Of a stretch of 20,294 nucleotides of DNA, positions 15,766 to 20,294 are shown one piece after another. The notes under the pieces were generated by a model. That model did not search any database. It was not told the DNA's origin and saw nothing but the letters and a program-made list of their open reading frames with translations. Made by a program: the position numbers and the translations under genes. The stretch spans positions 1-20,294 of the forward strand of contig JAYUFK010000011.1 of the NCBI GenBank assembly GCA_043739325.1. Reading direction: 5' to 3'. Within the stretch, counting starts at the first letter, position 1, and every line of letters begins with the position of its first letter. This DNA comes from Roseiarcus sp043739325. GTDB taxonomy: Bacteria > Pseudomonadota > Alphaproteobacteria > Rhizobiales > Beijerinckiaceae.

Positions 15766-16389
15766 CTAGCCCAGAACGTTGCCCCCGCCAGCCGGGCGCA
15801 CGAGCTCAATCAAATTGCCGATCACCGCATAGTCCTGATAGCCGCAGCGCATGACCGGCTTGGCTGCGGCAAGATCAAAGCGGCCGTCGCGAATGAAACG
15901 ATCGTCAATGTGAAAGGCGACGACTTCTCCGAGGACAAGATGCGTGTTCAGCGGATGCCCAAGATGGTTCTTGAGAGTGACGATATCAATGACCTTGCAT
16001 TCGAGCGAGGCGTGGCATTCGGCGACGCGCGGCGCTTTGACCAAATGGCATTCGGCCATCGTCAACCCCGCATGTTTGAATTCGCTTTGCCCGCGCGGCA
16101 ACGGCGCCGAAGTCAGGCTCACTGCCTTGAGCAGCTCAAATGAAGCGAAATTGGCGACATACTCGCCGCTTTCTCTGGCGAATGTCACTGAATCTTTGTC
16201 GCCTTCGCTGGCGAAGCCGATGATCGGCGGCGCGGATGAGAAGCCGTTGAAGAAACTGTAGGGCGCGAGATTGACGCGCCCGTCGAGAGCGCGCGTCGAG
16301 ATCCAGCCGATCGGCCGCGGCGCGACGATTGCCTTGAACGGGTCGTGCGGCAGCAATGACTTGTCGCGCTTGCGGGTTTCGTAGAACAA
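15766..16389 (-). CDS. Flavin reductase family protein (FMN-binding split barrel)
   Basis: A 207-residue protein of the flavin reductase-like FMN-binding family. Visible motifs are PFKAIVAPRPIGWIST near the N-terminus, VNLAPYSFFNGFSSAPPIIGFAS, and the KDSVTFARESGEYVANFAS segment. The family binds FMN as a dimer and reduces flavin with NAD(P)H or acts as an oxidoreductase. The start is a TTG at 16389, supported by GGAG 5 bases upstream and by the MFYE opening usual for homologs. It lies 32 bp downstream of the nitroreductase gene on the same strand, so the two flavoproteins probably share a transcript. Confidence 0.88.
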   Translation of the reverse strand: MFYETRKRDKSLLPHDPFKAIVAPRPIGWISTRALDGRVNLAPYSFFNGFSSAPPIIGFASEGDKDSVTFARESGEYVANFASFELLKAVSLTSAPLPRGQSEFKHAGLTMAECHLVKAPRVAECHASLECKVIDIVTLKNHLGHPLNTHLVLGEVVAFHIDDRFIRDGRFDLAAAKPVMRCGYQDYAVIGNLIELVRPAGGGNVLG

Positions 16390-16394
16390 TCTTT

Positions 16395-16398
16395 CTCC
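16395..16398 (-). promoter_or_regulatory. Ribosome binding site supporting a TTG start
   Basis: GGAG on the minus strand, 5 bases before the TTG at 16389; it decides the start of the flavin reductase gene, which has no ATG nearby. Confidence 0.55.
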
Positions 16399-16421
16399 AA
16401 TTCTCGTGGCGGCGCCTCAGA

Positions 16422-17009
16422 TCACGCGGGAAAGCGCGAGACGATGTCGGCCAGCGCGGGTCTTGGCCGGTCTTCGCTCGCCATGTTGGCGCGGCCGATA
16501 TGAATGAAGCCGGCGATCTTTTCATGCGCGGCCAACCCAATCGCCTCGCAAAAGCGCCTGTCGTAGGCGCACCATTCCGTCAACCATGCCGCGACATAGC
16601 CGAGCGCGTTGGCGGCGGTGACGAGGTTCATGCACACCGCCCCTGCCGAAAGCTGCTGCTCCCATTGCGGAATTTTCACGTGCGGCGCCGCGCGCGACAC
16701 AACCGCAATAACCAGCGGCGCCCGCGAAAAGCGCGTGCGCTCGGCTTGCAAACGCGGCTCGGCGACGGACGGATCGTCGGCGCGCAGCAGCGATGCCGCG
16801 ATATCGCCGGCTCGCTCGCGCGCTTGCCCCTCAAAAATAACAAACCGCCACGGCGCCAGCTTGCCGTGGTCGGGCACGCGAGCGGCAATCGTCAGCATGA
16901 GCTCGATTTCGGCGGCGTCGGGCCCCGGTCCCTTCATGCCCTGCGGCGGCAGCGAGCGCCGGCGCAGCAGCAGGGCGATTGTTTCGTTCATTGCGACGGG
17001 CGCGTTCAT
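16422..17009 (-). CDS. Nitroreductase family protein (YdjA-like)
   Basis: A 195-residue FMN-dependent nitroreductase fold. It has the FMN-phosphate region ETIALLLRRRSLPPQ, ARVPDHGKLAPWRFVIF, the QWEQQLSAGAVCMNLVTAANALGYVAAWLTEW helix region and a C-terminal HIGRA segment. The PDHGKLAPWRF form is typical of the short YdjA-like group, which reduces nitro or quinone substrates with NAD(P)H; the natural substrate is unknown. The ATG at 17009 or the one at 16991 could be the start; neither has a strong ribosome binding site. It is first in a two-gene operon with the flavin reductase and divergent from the secreted protein at 17155. Confidence 0.9.
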   Translation of the reverse strand: MNAPVAMNETIALLLRRRSLPPQGMKGPGPDAAEIELMLTIAARVPDHGKLAPWRFVIFEGQARERAGDIAASLLRADDPSVAEPRLQAERTRFSRAPLVIAVVSRAAPHVKIPQWEQQLSAGAVCMNLVTAANALGYVAAWLTEWCAYDRRFCEAIGLAAHEKIAGFIHIGRANMASEDRPRPALADIVSRFPA

Positions 17010-17154
17010 GACTTGGGTTCACCGGGTTTCAGCGTTCGCCCCTGTTTGGCCGGTTTGGCGCCGGCTGTAAACGGCCTTGGAATGGCCGGATTGTCGCGCT
17101 TTGAGGGGGCCGAGGCTTGACTGTTTCCGGGGTTCACGGCAAGGCGCGCGGGTC

Positions 17155-18081
17155 ATGCGATATGTTTGCACACTGGTTCTCGGCGCTTTGCTTGCCTGCG
17201 CGGGCTCTGTGGGCTTGTGCGCCGCGCAGGATGCGCCGGCAAACACCACCACAGCGGTGGTTCATCTTTCCGCGGTTTTGAGCGGGACCGCCACTCCGCT
17301 GTCGGCTGGCCTGCACTGGCGTATGTTCAATGCCGCCGCGGAACCCGATGGCTCGCATGCGCTTGTCGCGGAAACGCTGGATGCGCAACCGACGCTTTCC
17401 GAACCGGCTGGCGACTACGTTGTTCACGTGTCGTTCGGCCTTGCCAGCGTGGTCAAACGCATCACAATGACGCCGGACAGCCGCACCGAAAAGCTCACGC
17501 TCAACGCCGGCGCGCTCAAGATCGGCGGCACGCTGGGCGATGCGCCGATCGATCCGACGCGCCTTTCGGTGGCGATCTATGTCCCCGAACACAACAATCC
17601 CGAGGCCAAGCTGGTCTACACGAAAACCCGAGCGGGCGAATTGATCGGCCTGCCGGAAGGCTCCTACCATATCGTCTCGACCTATCTCGATGCCGTGGGC
17701 GTCGGATCGGTTGGCGTCGGCAAGGAGGGCGGCGGCACGCCCAATTCGGCGATACCAACAAATTCGATTGTCAACGCCGACATCAAAGTGCCCGCCGGAA
17801 AACTCATCAACCTGACCTTGCGCCATCGCTACGCCAAGCTGACCTTGAAACTCGTCAATGCGCCTGGCGCGGAAGCGCTGGCCAATACGAACTTCACGAT
17901 CCTGACGCCCGGCGGCGACCCGATCCGCGAACTGATCGGCGCGTTTCCCTCGCTCGTGCTGGCGGAGGGCGAGTATGTCGTCATCGCCCGCCATGACTCG
18001 AAGACCTATCAATCCTCGTTCCAGGTTCAGTCGGCGCAGGACCGCGATGTCGAAGTCCTTGCAAAAGATGACGTCAAATAG
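17155..18081 (+). CDS. Secreted protein with beta-repeat modules, unknown function
   Basis: A 308-residue exported protein. The N-terminus MRYVCTLVLGALLACAGSVGLCAAQ is a signal peptide; LLAC at 12-15 could also be a lipoprotein site, though CAA-Q at about 22-25 reads as a type I cleavage site. The mature part is Thr/Val/Ala-rich beta-structure with three similar blocks built on G(D/S/E)Y(V/H) followed by hydrophobic strands: GDYVVHVSFG, GSYHIVSTYL and GEYVVIARHD. This looks like tandem Ig- or prealbumin-like sandwiches. I cannot name a family. The ATG at 17155 is preferred over the open frame from 17077 because it begins the signal peptide; the ribosome binding site AAGG is 10 bases upstream. 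The gene leads a likely operon with the two genes downstream. Confidence 0.72.
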   Translation: MRYVCTLVLGALLACAGSVGLCAAQDAPANTTTAVVHLSAVLSGTATPLSAGLHWRMFNAAAEPDGSHALVAETLDAQPTLSEPAGDYVVHVSFGLASVVKRITMTPDSRTEKLTLNAGALKIGGTLGDAPIDPTRLSVAIYVPEHNNPEAKLVYTKTRAGELIGLPEGSYHIVSTYLDAVGVGSVGVGKEGGGTPNSAIPTNSIVNADIKVPAGKLINLTLRHRYAKLTLKLVNAPGAEALANTNFTILTPGGDPIRELIGAFPSLVLAEGEYVVIARHDSKTYQSSFQVQSAQDRDVEVLAKDDVK

Positions 18082-18095
18082 GAAAATCGAGCGCC

Positions 18096-18332
18096 ATGCA
18101 GACATTCTTTGTCGAAATCAAATGCGCGCTGGGTCGCACCTATGAGGTTGCGAGCGCATTGGCTGAGGCTGAAATCGCCTCAGAAATTTATTCGATCGCC
18201 GGCAATTACGACGTTCTGGCCAAATTCTATGTCGAGGCGAATGTCGACATCGGCCACTTCGTCGGCCACAAGGTTCAGATCATTCCGGGCATTGTCGACA
18301 CCCGCACGATCATTACGTTCAAGGCGTTCTGA
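18096..18332 (+). CDS. Stand-alone Lrp/AsnC ligand-binding (RAM) domain protein
   Basis: A 78-residue protein containing only the ligand-binding half of an Lrp/AsnC regulator, with no DNA-binding helix-turn-helix. The alpha-beta sandwich features are visible: QTFFVEIKCALG, then EVASALAEAEIASEIYSIAGNYDVLAKFYVE with the YDVLAKF strand, and IIPGIVDTRTIITFKAF at the end. Such small proteins form decamer-like rings and are proposed to sense amino acids or modulate full-length Lrp proteins. It lies 14 bp after the secreted beta-repeat gene, and its TGA overlaps an ATG (TGATG) in the frame of the next gene. Confidence 0.9.
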   Translation: MQTFFVEIKCALGRTYEVASALAEAEIASEIYSIAGNYDVLAKFYVEANVDIGHFVGHKVQIIPGIVDTRTIITFKAF

Positions 18333-18379
18333 TGCCTGGACGAATCATTGCCCTACATCGAGAGAAACGAGAATTTCGC

Positions 18380-18787
18380 ATGCGTCCCGCCATTGTCCTC
18401 GCCATTGTGTTTTCCGTCGCCGCCGCCGCCGCGGACGAGACGGCTTTCCTGTTCGACGTTCTGCAAAAGCCGGCCTATCGCGGGGCTTGGGAAAAGCTGA
18501 TGAAGGACGTGCAGCCGACTCCGGACTGGCTGATGCAATTCAACAAGAATCTTGATGGAACGGCCGGCCAGATTTCGACCCAGACGATCGACGGCAAGCA
18601 ATACGAAATGTCATTTGTCTGCAAGCCGCAGGAATGCGCGGCGCACAAGTTCGAAGTGCTGTTCGATACGGCGTCGAAGAAAGCCTATGGCGCGCTCGGC
18701 GGCGTCGACAATAATCCCGCTTTTTATGGCGCGCCAGCGCAAGCGTTGCAGGACGCGCTCGCCAAGGCGATCAAGGGCGCCAAATAA
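18380..18787 (+). CDS. Ivy-type inhibitor of vertebrate (c-type) lysozyme
   Basis: A 135-residue exported protein. A short signal peptide (1-18, ending AAAA-DE) is followed by an alpha-beta domain resembling Ivy of Escherichia coli. It has a helix with WEKLMKDVQPTPDWL, strands around TQTIDGKQYEMSFV, and the diagnostic loop CKPQEC (C81-C86), matching the CKPHDC loop that plugs the lysozyme active site; the two Cys would form the loop disulfide in the periplasm. The central His of the loop is replaced by Gln, so inhibition strength is uncertain. The frame opens at 18332, overlapping the SraM-like stop, but the ATG at 18380 gives a cleaner signal peptide. It ends 5 bp from the convergent radical SAM gene. 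Confidence 0.82.
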   Translation: MRPAIVLAIVFSVAAAAADETAFLFDVLQKPAYRGAWEKLMKDVQPTPDWLMQFNKNLDGTAGQISTQTIDGKQYEMSFVCKPQECAAHKFEVLFDTASKKAYGALGGVDNNPAFYGAPAQALQDALAKAIKGAK

Positions 18788-18792
18788 CGCGC

Positions 18793-19866
18793 TCACCCTT
18801 CGTTCGTGCAACAATCGGTGTAGCTGTGAGTGGCGCCGCTGACATCGGTCACTTCGTATGTACTCGCGCCGGTTGTCTGGATTGAAGCCGCAGCGACGAT
18901 CGCCTTGCCATGCGCGCCGGGGATATCGAGGACATAGGCGGGTTGCGCCAGGCCGGATGCGCGTTGGCGAAGCTGGCGCATCAGTGCCTGCCCCTCCGCG
19001 ATGGTCGTGCGAAAATGCGCAGTGCCGGGCGCAAGATCGCCGTGATGAAGATAGTATGGCTTTACCTGCGTCTCCACCAGCGCGCGCATCAGCGCCTCCA
19101 GCGCCTGGATATTGTCGTTGACGCCGCGTAGCAGCACAGTCTGGCTAACCATCGCCGCGCCCGCCGCGATCAATCGCTTGCATGCGGCGCGCGCCTGCGG
19201 CGTCAGCTCGCGCGCATGATTGGCGTGAAGCGCGACATAGACCGTCTTGTCATGGCCTGCCGTCAAAGCGCTCGCCAGCGCCGCCGTCACCTGTTCCGGC
19301 GCGGCGACGGGGAGGCGCGTATGCCAGCGCAGGATTTTGACGTGAGGAATCGCCGCCAGCGCTTGCGTCACCTCTGCGATGCGGCGCGCCGACAGCACGA
19401 GCGGATCGCCGCCCGTCAAGACAACTTCCCAAATGCCTGAGTTGGCGCGGATGTAGTCAAGCGCGGCGGCGAAATCGCCTTCGCCCAGCGCGCCCTCCCC
19501 CGGCCCAACCATTTCGCGGCGGAAGCAGAAGCGGCAATATACCGCGCATACGGAAACGAGCTTGAGCAGAACGCGATCGGGATAGCGATGCACGATCCCC
19601 TTGACCGGGCTCTTGAGCGCGTCGCCGATCGGATCGGCGTTCTCGTCGGGATGCGCGAGAAGCTCGCGCCGATCCGGCACAAACTGCCGGGCGATCGGAT
19701 CGGCGGGATCGGCGCTGTCGATGAGCGCCGCGAGCGAAGGCGTGATCGCGATGGCGTAGCGCGCCGCGACGGCGTCCAGCTCAGCTTGGCGTTCCGGCGC
19801 GGCGAGGCCTGCCTCGATCAACGATGCTGCGGATTTTAGGCCGCGCGGTGCGTATTGTCTTGTCAC
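18793..19866 (-). CDS. epmB: Lysine 2,3-aminomutase family radical SAM enzyme (EpmB/KamA-like)
   Basis: A 357-residue radical SAM protein. The [4Fe-4S] motif CxxxCxxC is at C107, C111 and C114, followed by FRRE; VLTGGDPL, the SAM-side GGDP, follows; and the PLP lysine is K321 in DIPGAHGK. The length is near EpmB (about 340) and shorter than catabolic lysine 2,3-aminomutase (about 416). EpmB moves the amino group of lysine to make (R)-beta-lysine, which EpmA attaches to EF-P to help ribosomes through polyproline stretches. epmA and efp, often adjacent, are not in the window. The open frame extends to 20031, but the GTG at 19866 with GAAGG 7 bases upstream is a better start; the extra 55 residues look non-coding. 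Confidence 0.88.
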   Translation of the reverse strand: MTRQYAPRGLKSAASLIEAGLAAPERQAELDAVAARYAIAITPSLAALIDSADPADPIARQFVPDRRELLAHPDENADPIGDALKSPVKGIVHRYPDRVLLKLVSVCAVYCRFCFRREMVGPGEGALGEGDFAAALDYIRANSGIWEVVLTGGDPLVLSARRIAEVTQALAAIPHVKILRWHTRLPVAAPEQVTAALASALTAGHDKTVYVALHANHARELTPQARAACKRLIAAGAAMVSQTVLLRGVNDNIQALEALMRALVETQVKPYYLHHGDLAPGTAHFRTTIAEGQALMRQLRQRASGLAQPAYVLDIPGAHGKAIVAAASIQTTGASTYEVTDVSGATHSYTDCCTNEG

Positions 19867-20197
19867 TTGGGCGCCTTCACTTCCGCTTCCAAAGATGGGA
19901 ACTTTCCGCCGGCTCGCCCGCGGCGTCGCCCCACCGCCAGACGGTATGGCGACCGGGTTCTGTGGAGGCTTGGCGCGGACGGCGAAGGGCGAACCCGCAC
20001 AGCCAAGGCCGAGGGATTTTAAGTCCGCCAATCTGGTTTATCCTGTCTCTATCCGGACGCACGATAGAGCACAATAACCGCATGATTTTCCTCGCATTCT
20101 GCGTAGTCCATTCCATCCTATCGCGGCCGAGTCCACGCCAGAGCCGGTTGCCTGGCGACTCCTAGGCGGCCGAAGGCTCCGACCAAGAAAGGGCCAA
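19867..20197. other. Gap upstream of the EpmB-like gene, next to an IS630 end
   Basis: A 331-base stretch without a recognisable gene. It contains GAAGG (19874-19878, minus), the ribosome binding site that fixes the GTG start of the EpmB-like gene. It also contains a perfect 7-bp inverted repeat CTCTATC / GATAGAG with a 9-nt spacer (20047-20069), within which a weak minus-strand promoter (TTGTGC, 17 bp, TAGAGA) can be drawn. One edge of the insertion sequence presumably lies between here and 20198, but I could not define its terminal repeat. Confidence 0.4.
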
Positions 20198-20293
20198 CTA
20201 GTGTTGTGATTCCAACGCTTGTTTCGCGCGGGCGACTTTGGCGAGGATTGTATCGGTTTGCGCGGTCCAGATGAAGGGCTTGGGGTCGGCATT
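20198..20293 (-). mobile_element. IS630-type transposase, C-terminal end (runs off the window)
   Basis: The last 31 codons and TAG of a minus-strand gene whose rest is beyond the right edge. The encoded end, NADPKPFIWTAQTDTILAKV then ARAKQALESQH, matches the usual C-terminus of IS630-family DDE transposases (N-PKPF-W-T…IL…I/V…R). The catalytic DDE residues are outside the window, so I cannot tell whether the element is intact. It is on the same strand as the EpmB-like gene and upstream of it. This match is from memory of the family and rests on a short stretch. Confidence 0.7.
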
Positions 20294-20294
20294 G

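Noticed and set aside
17072..17088. CGGCC-7 nt-GGCCG inverted repeat between the nitroreductase and the secreted protein
   Set aside because: Only 5 bp of pure GC symmetry, expected by chance in this composition.
17134..18105. A 323-residue antisense open frame over the secreted beta-repeat protein
   Set aside because: The plus frame has a signal peptide and regular strand pattern; the antisense is Arg/His-rich noise.
1..20294. CRISPR array, tRNA, rRNA or prophage genes
   Set aside because: I saw no regularly spaced direct repeats, no cloverleaf-like sequence and no phage structural genes while reading; no dedicated search could be run.

Overview
The window is a GC-rich, densely packed bacterial chromosome segment. 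Gene content and order (topA, then rnr, a DUF983 gene and a Nudix gene; a DUF2336 protein; a PmtA-type phospholipid methyltransferase; an adjacent MaoC and CitE-like pair) point to an alphaproteobacterium, probably in the Hyphomicrobiales (Rhizobiales). A Beijerinckiaceae or Methylocystaceae relative fits, but that placement is inference from gene content only. I see no tRNA, rRNA, CRISPR array or prophage.

Layout. 95-2622: a fatty acid hydroxylase-type membrane protein (minus), a SAM methyltransferase (plus) and pyrB (minus). 2939-3430: a small membrane methyltransferase of the isoprenylcysteine/PEMT family, preceded by an AT-rich palindrome. 3431-3787: an AT-richer gap with a consensus -10 box and a strong leader hairpin, followed by a secreted Tyr/Gly-rich protein. 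4499-5020: a decayed serine hydrolase (class C beta-lactamase fold) with an in-frame stop and a large internal deletion. 5258-12457: the core plus-strand block of topA, a PmtA-like methyltransferase, rnr, DUF983 and Nudix; the last three are joined by stop/start overlaps. 12461-14299 (minus): a small unknown protein and a DUF2336 repeat protein. 14388-15758 (plus): a MaoC-type hydratase and a CitE-type CoA-ester lyase 3 bp apart, a likely C5 acyl-CoA (itaconate/citramalyl-CoA) module. 15766-17009 (minus): a nitroreductase followed by a flavin reductase. 17155-18787 (plus): a secreted beta-repeat protein, a stand-alone Lrp/AsnC ligand-binding domain and an Ivy-type lysozyme inhibitor. 18793-19866 (minus): a lysine 2,3-aminomutase-family radical SAM enzyme (EpmB/KamA-like). 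20198-20293: the C-terminal end of an IS630-type transposase running off the right edge.

How the genes relate. Most are housekeeping or metabolic genes: DNA supercoiling, RNA decay, pyrimidine synthesis, membrane lipid modification, flavin redox chemistry and EF-P modification. The accessory signal is modest. It consists of the serine hydrolase remnant, the IS630 end beside the EpmB-like gene, the itaconate-type pair and the lysozyme inhibitor. I found no convincing new multi-gene defence or mobile system; the most interesting leads are the MaoC/CitE pair, the Ivy-containing cluster, the palindromes and hairpins in the longer gaps, and the compact tail-to-tail gene junctions.
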